From: QHVT01 sp036389275
GTDB taxonomy: Bacteria > Acidobacteriota > Thermoanaerobaculia > Gp7-AA8
Direction of reading: 5' to 3'
DNA length: 64,000 nucleotides
NCBI GenBank assembly: GCA_036389275.1
Contig: DASVQE010000033.1
Coordinates: forward strand, 1-64,000
Of the stretch, positions 49,541 to 58,055 are shown one piece after another. How positions within the stretch are numbered: position 1 is the first letter of the stretch; each line of letters starts with the position of its first letter. The translations under genes were made by a program, and so were the position numbers. The notes beneath the pieces are model-generated. The model did no database searches, had not been told where the DNA came from, and was given only the letters and a program-made list of their open reading frames with translations.

Positions 49541-51730
49541 TCAGTACAGCAAAAACTTTTTGCGTCTGACGTAAAACGCCTCCACGTCCGACACCGGCTT
49601 GCGTCCTTCGCGAATGGCCTGCAGCGTGGCTTCGTCGCGCAGCAGCGGTTGCAATTTGTCGAGTGGAAACTGACTCGGATACAAACGCACGAGCGCGATG
49701 GCGGTGGCGACGCCGAGATCGACGGAGCGGAGCGCGCGGCGATCGGTGATGGTGATGCGGATGCCGCCGCACGACTCTCCCTGGTGCACGCTGCTCTTCG
49801 GCGTGAAGCGGATCGGCGTGAACAACGCGCCGGGAACGTTGCGCAGCTCCTTCGCGAGCCGCGCGCCGTCGATGTACGGCGCGCCGACGACTTCGAACGG
49901 CGTGTCGGTGCCGCGCCCGATCGACAGCGCGTGCTCGAGCAGCCCGATGCCGGGATAGAGCGCGGCGGCGGCGAGGCTGCGCATGTTCGGCGACGTGTTC
50001 ACCCACGGCAGTCCCGCCTCGTCCTGCCACTGCTCGCGCGACCAACCCTTCACCGGAATCACGGTGAGATCGACGTCGATGCCGCGCTCCTCGCGGAACA
50101 TGCGCGCGAGCTCGCCCACCGTCATCCCGTGGCGGATCGGCAGCGTGTGCCAGCCGATGAAATCGAACGGGCCGGTCAGCACCGGACCTTCCACGAGATC
50201 GCCGATCGGATTGACGCGATCGAGCACGATGAACTTCACTTTTGCCGCGGCCGCCGCTTCCATCGCCAGCCCCATTGTCGAGATGTAGGTGTAGAAGCGC
50301 GTGCCGATGTCCTGGATGTCGAAGAGCAGCGCGTCGAGATTCGCGAGCTGCTCGGGCGACGGCTTGCGGCGCTCGCCGTAGAGGCTGTGCACCGGCAGCC
50401 CGCTGACGGTGTCGTCGCCGAGGGCGTCGTCGACGTCGCCGCGGATGCCGTGCTCCGGTGAGAAGAGCGCGACGAGCTGCACGCCCGGCGCGCTGCGCAG
50501 CAGGTCGATGGTCGGATTGCCGGCGCGATCGATGCCGCTCGGATTCGTGATCAGGCCGACGCGCAGGCCGCGCAGCGCCGCGTAGCCGCTCGCATCGAGC
50601 ACGTCGATGCCGTTCATCGCGTTCGCGCCGCCGGTGACGTAGCCGACGCGCCGCGCCACGCGCTCGAAGTGCGCGTCGGGCAGCGACTCGGCGATGCGCG
50701 TGCCGAGCTCGCGCTGCAGCGCGATCACGCTGCCGCGGCCGTCGGGATGCACGCGATTCGAGAGGAAGACGTAGAACGTGTGCGACGACGGATCGATCCA
50801 GAGGAAGCCGCCGGTGAAGCCGGTGTGTCCGTACGAGCCCTGCGGAAAGAGATCGCCGCGCGGACGGCTGTAGTTCGAGTCGATGTCGAAGCCGCCGGCG
50901 CGATGCACGGCCACGCCGGGCGGCGACTGCACCTCCGTCATCGCGCGCGGGAAGAAGCCGCCGCGCATCACCGCCCGCGCGAACTTCGCGATGTCCGCCG
51001 CCGTCGAGAAGAGTCCGGCGTGCCCGGCCACGCCGCCCATGCGCCGCGCGGTCGGGTCGTGCACGACGCCGCGCAGTCCCGCCTCGGTCGGCGCGATGCG
51101 CGGGTCGTTTTGCGTCGGACGAAAACGGGTGTCGCGCATGCCGAGCGGCTCGAAGATGCGGCGTTTGGCGAAGACGTCGAGCGGCTGGCCGGAGATGCGT
51201 CGGACGATCTCGCCGAGGAGCAGATAGTTGATGTCGGAGTAAACGAACACCGCGCCGGGCGTGTGGCGCGGACGCTCGAGGAGCGCGCGGCGGATCCCTT
51301 CGTCGTAGCCGCTCCACGGCTCGTCGAGGTCGAGATCCGGACGCAGCCCCGACGTGTGCGTGAGGAGATGGCGGATGGTGATGTCGCCGCTGGCCAGTTC
51401 CTGCAGATAGCGTTTGGCCGGCGCGTCGAGCGCGAGCTTCTGCTCGGCGATCAGCAGCCAGATCGACGGCGCGGTGGCGACGACTTTTGTCAGCGAGGCG
51501 AGGTCGAAGATCGTGTCGCGCGTCATCGCCTCGGCCCGCGGCACGAGCGCGCGCCGGCCGTACGCGCGTTCGTAGACGTGACCGTCGTGCTCGACCCACA
51601 AGACGCCGCCGGGGAGTTGCTTCGCGGCGATGGCCGACTCGATGGCGGAGTCGACGCGCGCGCTCGACTGCAGCGCGCTCGCACAGGCGAGCGTCGCCAG
51701 CAGCGGCAGGAGGACGAGCGCGCGCCTCAC
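49541..51730 (-). CDS. Fusion of AmiE-like serine hydrolase and NamZ (DUF1343) muramidase
   Basis: 729 residues. After a signal sequence (RRALVLLPLLATLACA), residues about 30-370 are a beta-lactamase-family hydrolase with SLTK (near 76-79), YSD near 162 and HTGFTGG. Residues about 375-729 are a complete DUF1343/NamZ domain: LFSPEHGIRGD, LFDIQDIGTRFYTYI, VLDRVNPIG, PIRHGMTVGELA, LPWVNTSPNM and SIGRGTDTPFEVVG. In B. subtilis, AmiE (YbbE, amidase of this fold), NagZ and NamZ are separate genes of one muropeptide-salvage operon. Here the first and third are one protein, encoded directly after nagZ. The start is GTG 51730, overlapping the nagZ stop (GTGA). The C-terminal codons contain a TTTGCGTC palindrome. 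Confidence 0.85.
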   Translation of the reverse strand: MRRALVLLPLLATLACASALQSSARVDSAIESAIAAKQLPGGVLWVEHDGHVYERAYGRRALVPRAEAMTRDTIFDLASLTKVVATAPSIWLLIAEQKLALDAPAKRYLQELASGDITIRHLLTHTSGLRPDLDLDEPWSGYDEGIRRALLERPRHTPGAVFVYSDINYLLLGEIVRRISGQPLDVFAKRRIFEPLGMRDTRFRPTQNDPRIAPTEAGLRGVVHDPTARRMGGVAGHAGLFSTAADIAKFARAVMRGGFFPRAMTEVQSPPGVAVHRAGGFDIDSNYSRPRGDLFPQGSYGHTGFTGGFLWIDPSSHTFYVFLSNRVHPDGRGSVIALQRELGTRIAESLPDAHFERVARRVGYVTGGANAMNGIDVLDASGYAALRGLRVGLITNPSGIDRAGNPTIDLLRSAPGVQLVALFSPEHGIRGDVDDALGDDTVSGLPVHSLYGERRKPSPEQLANLDALLFDIQDIGTRFYTYISTMGLAMEAAAAAKVKFIVLDRVNPIGDLVEGPVLTGPFDFIGWHTLPIRHGMTVGELARMFREERGIDVDLTVIPVKGWSREQWQDEAGLPWVNTSPNMRSLAAAALYPGIGLLEHALSIGRGTDTPFEVVGAPYIDGARLAKELRNVPGALFTPIRFTPKSSVHQGESCGGIRITITDRRALRSVDLGVATAIALVRLYPSQFPLDKLQPLLRDEATLQAIREGRKPVSDVEAFYVRRKKFLLY
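49559..49575. repeat. Palindrome copy TTTGCGTC-T-GACGTAAA
   Basis: One mismatch to the 37065 palindrome. It lies inside the last codons of the AmiE-NamZ gene. The neighbouring GCAAAAACTTTTTGC (49550-49564) is itself palindromic. Confidence 0.6.
51109..51125. repeat. Palindrome copy TTTGCGTC-G-GACGAAAA
   Basis: One mismatch to the 37065 palindrome. It lies inside the serine-hydrolase half of the AmiE-NamZ gene. Confidence 0.5.
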
Positions 51731-53217
51731 AGCGTCACCGGCAGCTTCCCGAGCATCGGGATCTCGCCGCGCAGCGCGCGCATGGCGGCGCGTTGCAGGA
51801 GAGGTTGAATTCCCCATGCACAGACGTACGTACTGACGTCTGGAATCTCTTTCAGGATGTATGGACTGCCGAAAGAGACGGCGATGCAGTCGCGGCCGCG
51901 CTGCTCGACCAGCCGCCGGATGGCGGGCGGCACGGAGATGCGGCCGGCGCCGGAGATGGGGCGCAGCGCGAGGAGCAGGAGGAGGACGCCCGCGCTGACG
52001 TCGACGCGCTCCGTCTGCGCGTTGACTACCTGCATCGCGCCGCAGTGCGGCAGCGGATTGGCCTCGGCGAGGTCCGTGACGACGATGGTCTGCACGTTCG
52101 CCGTGCGCAGCGGCAGGAGGCCGCACTCGTCGCGCACGAGCGTGATCGAGCGCGCCGCGATCTCCTCGGCGAGTTGCGGCGCCGCGTGCGTCTCGCGCGG
52201 CTCATTCACGCGCTGCTTCGCGGCGAGGACGCGCTCGAGCGACTCCTCGATGCGCGACAGCGACAGGCGGCCGCTGCGCACGGCCGCATGCACCGCGGCG
52301 ATGGCGGCGTCGGTGTCGGCGGAGAAGAGCACGACGTCGTTGCCCGCCTCGATCGCGCGCACGGCTGCCTCGCCGGGATCGAAATGCGCGGCGAGACCGC
52401 CCATGTCGAAGGCATCGGTGATGACCAAACCTTCGAACCCGAGGTCGCGGCGGAGCAGGCCTTCGATCATCGGGCGGGAGAGCGTGGCCGGCAGCGTGGC
52501 GTGATGCGGCACTTCGCCGGCCGACGTGCCGTAGACGTTCTCGAACTCGGCGCGCACCGGCGCGTGCGCCGCGTCGAGCGACGGCACGGCCAGATGGCCG
52601 GTCATCACCGAAGCGACGCCGGCGTCGATGGCGGCGCGGAACGGCACGAGCTCGACGCGCTCGAGCCGCTCGCGCGTGACGCCCAGCAGCGGCAGCGCGC
52701 GATGCGAGTCGACGTGCGTGTCGCCATGTCCCGGAAAATGCTTCGCCGTCGCCAGCGCGCCTTCGCTCTGGATCCCGCGCACCATCGCCGCGACATACTC
52801 CGCCACGCGCGCCGGCTCTTCGCCGAAGCTGCGCACGTTGATCACCGGATTGTCGCGATCGACGTTCACGTCCGCCACCGGCGCGAGGATGTGCTGCACG
52901 CCGATGGCGCGCGCCTCGATGGCCGTGGCCCGTCCCTGTTCGTACGCGAGCTCCGGTCCGCCTGCCGCGGCGACGGCCATCGCCGGCGCCCACCAGGTGG
53001 CGTCGGTGAAGCGCATCCCCATTCCCGACTCGAGATCGGCGCTGATCAGCAGCGGCGTCTCCGCGACCGATTGCAGCTCCTCGTTCACGCGCCGCGCCTC
53101 GGCGGTGGTCGTGGCGAACCAGATCACGCCGCCGACATGGTTCTCGCGCACCTGCCGCATCACGTCGCCGCGAGCCGCGACGACGAAGAGCTGTCCGATT
53201 TTGCGGGCCAGATCCAC
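51727..53217 (-). CDS. nagZ: Glycoside hydrolase family 3 beta-N-acetylglucosaminidase (NagZ)
   Basis: A 496-residue enzyme that removes GlcNAc from muropeptides. The GH3 domain starts LARKIGQLFVV. The NagZ-specific KHFPGHGDTHVDSH motif is near 163-176, and the nucleophile region is VITDAFDMGGLA (about 265-276). A C-terminal alpha/beta domain (about 340-496), as in the two-domain Bacillus enzyme, is present. No signal peptide is visible, so a cytosolic location is predicted, whereas the downstream fusion protein looks exported. The start is GTG 53217, because the conserved LARKIGQLF begins three residues later. It overlaps the symporter gene by 58 bp. Confidence 0.9.
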   Translation of the reverse strand: MDLARKIGQLFVVAARGDVMRQVRENHVGGVIWFATTTAEARRVNEELQSVAETPLLISADLESGMGMRFTDATWWAPAMAVAAAGGPELAYEQGRATAIEARAIGVQHILAPVADVNVDRDNPVINVRSFGEEPARVAEYVAAMVRGIQSEGALATAKHFPGHGDTHVDSHRALPLLGVTRERLERVELVPFRAAIDAGVASVMTGHLAVPSLDAAHAPVRAEFENVYGTSAGEVPHHATLPATLSRPMIEGLLRRDLGFEGLVITDAFDMGGLAAHFDPGEAAVRAIEAGNDVVLFSADTDAAIAAVHAAVRSGRLSLSRIEESLERVLAAKQRVNEPRETHAAPQLAEEIAARSITLVRDECGLLPLRTANVQTIVVTDLAEANPLPHCGAMQVVNAQTERVDVSAGVLLLLLALRPISGAGRISVPPAIRRLVEQRGRDCIAVSFGSPYILKEIPDVSTYVCAWGIQPLLQRAAMRALRGEIPMLGKLPVTL

Positions 53218-54605
53218 GTGGCGATCATACCGGCCGCGAACGTCACGCCCGACCCGGCCAGCGTCCACCACGGCCAGGCGATGCGCGTGCCGAAGGCGAC
53301 GTACAGCACCGCGGCCAGGCCGCAGCTCATGCCGATCAGCGCGCCGGCCGTGCGCGCGCGGCGCGTCATGCCGAGAAAGAAGACGCCGAGAATCGGACCG
53401 TTGATGAGCGAGGCCACCGAGAGCGCCGTGCTCAGCGCCGCGCGCGCCGACTGCTGCATGGCCACGCCGACGGCGATCTGGGCGATGCCGGCCAGCACCG
53501 TGACCACGCGCGAGACGCGCATGGCGTGACGGTCGTCGCGCGTCGGGTAGAGATCGGCCACCACCGTCGAGGCGATGGCGCTCAGCGACGACGACATCGC
53601 CGCGGCGAGGATGGCCGCGACCACGAGGCCCGAGAGACCCGGCGGCAGATGGTTGGCGATGAAATGCGGAAAGACCTGATCGGATGCGTCGAACTGCCGC
53701 TGGCCGTAGAAGGCGAAGAGCAGCACGCCGATGAAGAGGAAGCCGGCGAACTGCGCGAGGAGAAACAGCCCCGAGACCAGCAGCGCCTTCGCCGCGCTGC
53801 GCGCGTTGGGCGTGCACAAGTAGCGTTGCACCAGGTATTGATCGGTGCCATGTGTCGACAGCGTGAAGAACGTCCCGCCGACCACGCCCGACCAGAAGGT
53901 GAAGGTCTTCGTCAGGTCGAACGAAAAGTCGAACATGCGGAACTTCTGCGCGGCGTGGCCGACGGCCATCGCGTGGGCGAAGCCGACGTCGCCGAGGAGC
54001 ACCGCCGCCGCGGCGATCGCGCCGCCGAGGTAGATCGCGAGCTGCACGACCTCCAGCCAGACGATCGCCTCGATGCCGCCGGTGAGCGTGAAGACGATCA
54101 TCACCACGCCGAGGCCGATCACCGAGCCGCTCACGGCCAGCTGCGGCGCGCCGACGCTCTGCAGCACCGCGGCGATGACGTAGGCGGTGAGCAGCAGGCG
54201 GACGCCGTCAGCGATGGTGCGCATGGCGACGAAGAGCGAGGCCGCGAGCGCTTTCACCGGACGGCCGAAGCGCGACTGCAGCAGCTCGTAGACCGTGACC
54301 AGCTCGCCGCGGAAGTACCACGGCATGAACACCGCCGAGATGATCGCGCGCGCGACGCAGTAGCCGAGGACCACTTGCAGGAAACGGAAATCACCGCCGC
54401 GCGCCCAGGCGATGCCGGGGACGGAGATGAAGGTGATGGTCGACGTTTCGGTCGCGACGATGGAAGCGGAGATCGCCCACCACGGCACCGAGTGCGCGGC
54501 CAGAAAGTAGCGCGCCGTGTCTTTCTGCCGCGCGCCGAAGAGAAAGCCGGAGCCGATCACCGCGGCGAGGTAGACGACGACGATGGCAAAGTCGATGGCG
54601 TGCAA
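53160..54605 (-). CDS. Sodium:solute symporter (SSS family)
   Basis: A 481-residue transporter with about 13 TM helices. It has the N-terminal IDFAIVVVYLAAVIGSGFLFGARQKDTARYFLA, TETSTITFISVPGIAWARGGDF and SALSTALSVASLINGPILGVFFLGM, all typical of the SSS/SglT group. The start is TTG 54605, because upstream sequence is not protein-like and the first helix begins here. It heads the operon symporter-nagZ-amiE/namZ, so the imported solute is probably a muropeptide-derived sugar or amino sugar; that is inference from context. It is divergent from the alpha/beta hydrolase across 26 bp. Confidence 0.88.
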   Translation of the reverse strand: MHAIDFAIVVVYLAAVIGSGFLFGARQKDTARYFLAAHSVPWWAISASIVATETSTITFISVPGIAWARGGDFRFLQVVLGYCVARAIISAVFMPWYFRGELVTVYELLQSRFGRPVKALAASLFVAMRTIADGVRLLLTAYVIAAVLQSVGAPQLAVSGSVIGLGVVMIVFTLTGGIEAIVWLEVVQLAIYLGGAIAAAAVLLGDVGFAHAMAVGHAAQKFRMFDFSFDLTKTFTFWSGVVGGTFFTLSTHGTDQYLVQRYLCTPNARSAAKALLVSGLFLLAQFAGFLFIGVLLFAFYGQRQFDASDQVFPHFIANHLPPGLSGLVVAAILAAAMSSSLSAIASTVVADLYPTRDDRHAMRVSRVVTVLAGIAQIAVGVAMQQSARAALSTALSVASLINGPILGVFFLGMTRRARTAGALIGMSCGLAAVLYVAFGTRIAWPWWTLAGSGVTFAAGMIATWIWPAKSDSSSSSRLAAT

Positions 54606-54631
54606 GGCGGCGCGATTATGATCGGTCCCGC

Positions 54632-55360
54632 ATGAGCCGTCCCACCATCCTCTGGATTCACGGCTATCCGCTCTCGTCGCGCATCTTCGAGCCGCAGCGC
54701 GCCATCGCCGGCGCGGAGCATGTGATGCCCGACCTTCCCGGTTTCGGCAGCGCGCCGCCGCCCGCCTCGGGCGACTGGGCGATCGACGACTACGCGCGCC
54801 ACGCACTCGCGGCCACCGGCGAGCGGCGCGTGATCGTGGCCGGGCTGTCGATGGGCGGCTACGTCGCCTTCGCCGCGGCGCGGCTCGCGCCGGAGCGCGT
54901 GGCCGGACTGATCCTCCTCGACACGCGCGAGACCGCCGACAGCGACGAGGCGCGGCAGGGCCGCTACAAAGCGATCAATCAGGTGCAGCGCGAAGGCGTC
55001 CGCCCGATCGTCGAGTCGATGCTGCCGAAGATGCTCACTGCCGCCGCTCCGGACGTCATGAAGTCCGCCGTTCGGGAGATCATGATGTCCTCCTCTCCGG
55101 AAGGAGTGATGGCCGCCCTGCGGGCCATGGCCGCGCGCGCCGACTCGTCGCCGCTCCTGCCGCGGTTGCCGCGCGCGCTGGTGATCGTGGGCGAAGAAGA
55201 CGCGATCACGCCGCCGTCCGACTCGGCGCGCATGGCCGCGGCCATTCCCGACGCGTGCCTGGTGACAATCGCCGGCGCCGCGCATCTCGCGAACTACGAG
55301 CGCGCGGACGAGGTGAACGCCGCCGTCGAGGCGTGGCTCGGCGACTACTCCTTCAACTGA
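54632..55360 (+). CDS. Alpha/beta-fold hydrolase
   Basis: A 242-residue hydrolase. It has the oxyanion motif LWIHGYPLSSRIF, nucleophile elbow GLSMGGYVAF (Ser near 74), acid region IVGEEDAITPP, and catalytic His in IAGAAHLANYERADEVN. It is typical of small esterases and lactonases; the substrate is unknown. TATGAT (54617-54622) lies 9 nt before the ATG, predicting a near-leaderless transcript. Its last 39 codons lie in the left unit of a 232-bp tandem duplication, so a second, headless copy of its C-terminus (SIPDARLVTIAGAAHLANYE) follows at 55476-55592. Confidence 0.88.
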   Translation: MSRPTILWIHGYPLSSRIFEPQRAIAGAEHVMPDLPGFGSAPPPASGDWAIDDYARHALAATGERRVIVAGLSMGGYVAFAAARLAPERVAGLILLDTRETADSDEARQGRYKAINQVQREGVRPIVESMLPKMLTAAAPDVMKSAVREIMMSSSPEGVMAALRAMAARADSSPLLPRLPRALVIVGEEDAITPPSDSARMAAAIPDACLVTIAGAAHLANYERADEVNAAVEAWLGDYSFN

Positions 55361-55706
55361 CGGATCCTTCCGATCAAAGCCGCTGCGCAGCGCGCTTTTG
55401 GCCGCGGCGTCGAGACTCGGGTCGCCGTCGAGCCGCTGCAGCGCGAGCTCGTACGCGGCGAGCGCGCGCGCGTCCATTCCGGACGCGCGTTTGGTGACGA
55501 TCGCCGGCGCCGCGCATCTGGCGAACTACGAACGCGCCGGCGAGGTGAACGCCGCCGTCGAGGCGTGGCTCGGCGACTACTCCTTGAGCTGACGGATCCT
55601 CCCGATCAACCCGCTGCGCAGCGCGCTCTTCTCCGCGGCGTCGAGGCTCGGGTCGGCGTCGAGCCGCTGCAGCGCGAGCTCGTACGCGGCGAGCGCGCGC
55701 GCGTCC
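55244..55706. repeat. Two-copy 232-bp tandem duplication across a convergent gene junction
   Basis: Unit 1 (55244-55475, 232 bp) and unit 2 (55476-55706, 231 bp) are about 92 percent identical by hand alignment (11 differences in the first 117 bp, about 8 in the rest). Each unit holds the 3' end of the + strand hydrolase and the 3' end of the - strand serine hydrolase. The hydrolase uses unit 1 and the serine hydrolase uses unit 2. The region 55361-55592 is therefore relic sequence. Confidence 0.85.
55476..55592 (+). pseudogene. Headless second copy of the hydrolase C-terminus
   Basis: This copy encodes IPDARLVTIAGAAHLANYERAGEVNAAVEAWLGDYSLS, matching the last 38 residues of the alpha/beta hydrolase, but without the rest of the gene. 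It arose by the tandem duplication. Confidence 0.75.
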
Positions 55707-57372
55707 TGCCCCGAATAGAGGTAGCCGCGCGCCAGCCGCGCTTCCGCCGTCGCCGATTCGAATAGAGCTCGGCGTTCAATCCGAAGAGCGCCAGCGCCTC
55801 GGCCGGACGCGCCGCTTCGATCATGGCGGCGGCGCGTTCGTCGAGCACGCGTTCCGGCAGCCGGCCCGCGGCGAACTCCGCCCGATACGCGGCCAACGCT
55901 TCCTCCAGACGCCGCTCGCCGAGCAGCTCGTCGGCGCGGATCGGCGCATCAGCCGGCAGCGCGTGCGCGGTCGTGCGCTTCTCGTTCTCAATCACCAGCA
56001 GCGCATCGCCTTCCTTCGCATAGCGCACGTTGCGGTCGTTGCGCGCGAAGAGGCCGCCCTCGATCGCGTAGAGCGTGTGCCAGCCGGTCGTGACGTCGAG
56101 CACCTGCAGCGCGTCGCCGCGGCGGCGGATCGAGATCACCTCGCCCGACTCCGACTCGTAGCGCCCGATCACGCGATCGGCTTCGGCAGCGGACACCGAC
56201 ACCGGATGCAGCGGCTTCGGCGAGAAGCCCGGCCAGCGATACTCGCGGGCGATCGCGGCGAGCAGATCCCACAGCAGGATCGAGCCGCCGTCGGAGTTCG
56301 TCATCACCACCGCGCCCTGGCGTCCGTCGCGCGTCGCCATCAGTTGCGAGAGGAAGCCTTCGTTGTAGCCGCCGTGCGAAAAGTACGGCACGCCGTCGTG
56401 CTCCTCGAGGAAGAAGCCGATGCCGATCGGCGGAATGTCCCCGGGCGGAAAGCGGCGCTTGAGCATGTGCCACGCGGCGTCGGTGGAGAGCACGCGCGTC
56501 GGACGTCCGGCCAGCGCGTCCTGCATCTCGATGATCGTCTGCGCGAGCTCGGCGGGCGTCGTCCAGAGGCCGGCCGCGGCGTTCTCCGGGTAGATGTGCC
56601 ACTTGCCGCGCAGCTCCGTGGGACCGAGGCGGTAGGCGGTGGCGGCTTCGTCGCGGCGCGCGCGCGGCAGCGGCTGTTCGTACGTGCTGCGGCGCATGCC
56701 GAGCGGCGCGAGGACGGTGCGGCGCATCAGCTCCGGGAACGGCGTCGCGAACTGGTCGTGCAGCACCTGCTGCACCACTTCGATGCCGCCGCCGGAGTAG
56801 CGCTGCCGCGTGTTGGGCGGAAGGTCGACCACGATGGCGGTGGTGTTGGCCGGCGGCGTGCCGTTGAGGATCTCGATCAGCGTCGGCAGCTTCTGGTCCG
56901 TCGCGTAGCCGGGGAAGCCGTGTACGGTCGTGCCGCCGGAGTGGCTGAGCAGCATGCGCAGCGTGACCGGCGTCTTCGCGGTGAGCTCGTTGTCCGGCAG
57001 CTTCCAGGTGCGCAGCAGCGAATTGACCGGCGCCTCGAGCGGCAGTTGGCCGCGCTCGACCAGATCCATCACCGCCATCGCCGTGACGGGCTTACTGATC
57101 GACGCCGCCTGAAACAGCGTCGAGGTCGTGGCGCGGCGGCCGCTCTCGATGTCGGCGAGTCCGCGCGCCGCGGCGAGCACGACCCGGCCGTCTTCAACCA
57201 CGGCGTAGCTGATCGCGGCCACGCCGAGCTCTTTCATCCGCTGCTCGAGCGTCGGGCCGGAGACGCCTTCGATCGGAACGGGAGTGCCGAGATTTTGCTC
57301 GATCGCCTGCTGCGTCTGCGCGGCGGCGGGAAGCGTGAGGAGGAGCAACAGAAACGCGCGTGCGAGTCTCAT
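55606..57372 (-). CDS. Exported serine hydrolase (beta-lactamase family) with frameshifted C-terminal tail
   Basis: The signal peptide (MRLARAFLLLLLTLPAAA) is followed by a class-C-type hydrolase domain (about 40-400) with SISK (AASISKPVTAM, near 91-94), RYSGGG in place of YxN, SHSGG and SHGGYNEGF. A C-terminal region follows. After LNAELY (near residue 535, around 55762) the frame turns into Arg-rich non-protein-like sequence. In the next frame, a sensible TPR-like tail continues (FESATAEARLARGYLYSGQ ... RIRQLKE) to a TAG at 55577. A one-base deletion or a sequencing error is therefore likely, and the intact gene would span 55577-57372. It lies 32 nt after the LprI-like gene. Confidence 0.8.
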   Translation of the reverse strand: MRLARAFLLLLLTLPAAAQTQQAIEQNLGTPVPIEGVSGPTLEQRMKELGVAAISYAVVEDGRVVLAAARGLADIESGRRATTSTLFQAASISKPVTAMAVMDLVERGQLPLEAPVNSLLRTWKLPDNELTAKTPVTLRMLLSHSGGTTVHGFPGYATDQKLPTLIEILNGTPPANTTAIVVDLPPNTRQRYSGGGIEVVQQVLHDQFATPFPELMRRTVLAPLGMRRSTYEQPLPRARRDEAATAYRLGPTELRGKWHIYPENAAAGLWTTPAELAQTIIEMQDALAGRPTRVLSTDAAWHMLKRRFPPGDIPPIGIGFFLEEHDGVPYFSHGGYNEGFLSQLMATRDGRQGAVVMTNSDGGSILLWDLLAAIAREYRWPGFSPKPLHPVSVSAAEADRVIGRYESESGEVISIRRRGDALQVLDVTTGWHTLYAIEGGLFARNDRNVRYAKEGDALLVIENEKRTTAHALPADAPIRADELLGERRLEEALAAYRAEFAAGRLPERVLDERAAAMIEAARPAEALALFGLNAELYSNRRRRKRGWRAATSIRGRTRARSPRTSSRCSGSTPTRASTPRRRARCAAG

Positions 57373-57404
57373 CGAGACCAATTACGCACGAACGCGCACA
57401 TCGT

Positions 57405-58052
57405 TCACTCGCGCCACTCGTCGATGACTTCGAGGTGCGCGGTGCGCTCGCGCGTGAGCCGCGCCCGGCAGTCGAGGTTCAGCATGGTCTCGATGGTCCC
57501 GCCGCCGCCCTCGGCGAACGCTTCCGCGGCGCAGGCGCTGTCGCGGAACGCGAGCCACTGCTTCTGCGCGGCCACGAGCTTCGCTTTCGCCTCCGGCTCC
57601 AGCTTCGCGGTGACGCGCTGCCAGGCGGCGTTCAGCGCCTCGTCGGCGAGCACCCACCGCTCGAACGCGCACTCGTTCAGCTCGATCGTGTTTGCGGCGC
57701 TCTCGCACGGGCCGTGCTCCGCCAGCGCCGCCTTCGCCGAGTCGGGATCGGTGAGCACCAGCGCGCGCATGACCGCGTCGGCGTCGCTGCCTTCGAGCAG
57801 CACCAGCCGCCCGGCCGCGCCGCGCAGGAGCGTGCGCGTCGGGCTGCTCCAGCCGCCCCAGCGGCCGTGGCGGATCGGCTCGGCGTCCTCGGGCATCGGC
57901 GGCTCGGCCGCCGGAAAGGAGAGCCGCGTCGTGCCGATCGTCGCCGCGCAATGATCCTGCTCGACGACGCGCAGCCGCGGCGCATCGAGGCGATAGCCGC
58001 AGGCGGTGTTGCGATGCGTGAGGATCGCGGCGGCGAGGATGAGCGCGTGCAT
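57405..58052 (-). CDS. LprI/DUF1311-domain protein
   Basis: A 215-residue protein with a short signal-like start (MHALILAAAILTHRN). Its C-terminal domain (about 115-205) matches the lysozyme-inhibitor LprI/DUF1311 pattern: NTIELNECAFERWVLADEALNAAW, KLVAAQKQWLAFRDSACAAEA and MLNLDCRARLTRERT, with the paired cysteines. LprI-type proteins inhibit lysozyme in Mycobacterium; that function is only suggested here. It begins 3 nt after the YfhO-like gene ends, in the same operon. Confidence 0.8.
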   Translation of the reverse strand: MHALILAAAILTHRNTACGYRLDAPRLRVVEQDHCAATIGTTRLSFPAAEPPMPEDAEPIRHGRWGGWSSPTRTLLRGAAGRLVLLEGSDADAVMRALVLTDPDSAKAALAEHGPCESAANTIELNECAFERWVLADEALNAAWQRVTAKLEPEAKAKLVAAQKQWLAFRDSACAAEAFAEGGGGTIETMLNLDCRARLTRERTAHLEVIDEWRE

Positions 58053-58055
58053 GAG

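Noticed and set aside
54557..55477. A - strand gene over the alpha/beta hydrolase beginning MDARALAAYELALQRLDG
   Set aside because: Its first 40 codons are the duplicated tail of the serine hydrolase; the rest is antisense of the hydrolase.
55398..55592. A separate small gene ending AGAAHLANYERAGEVNAAVEAWLGDYSLS
   Set aside because: A headless relic of the hydrolase C-terminus made by the tandem duplication.
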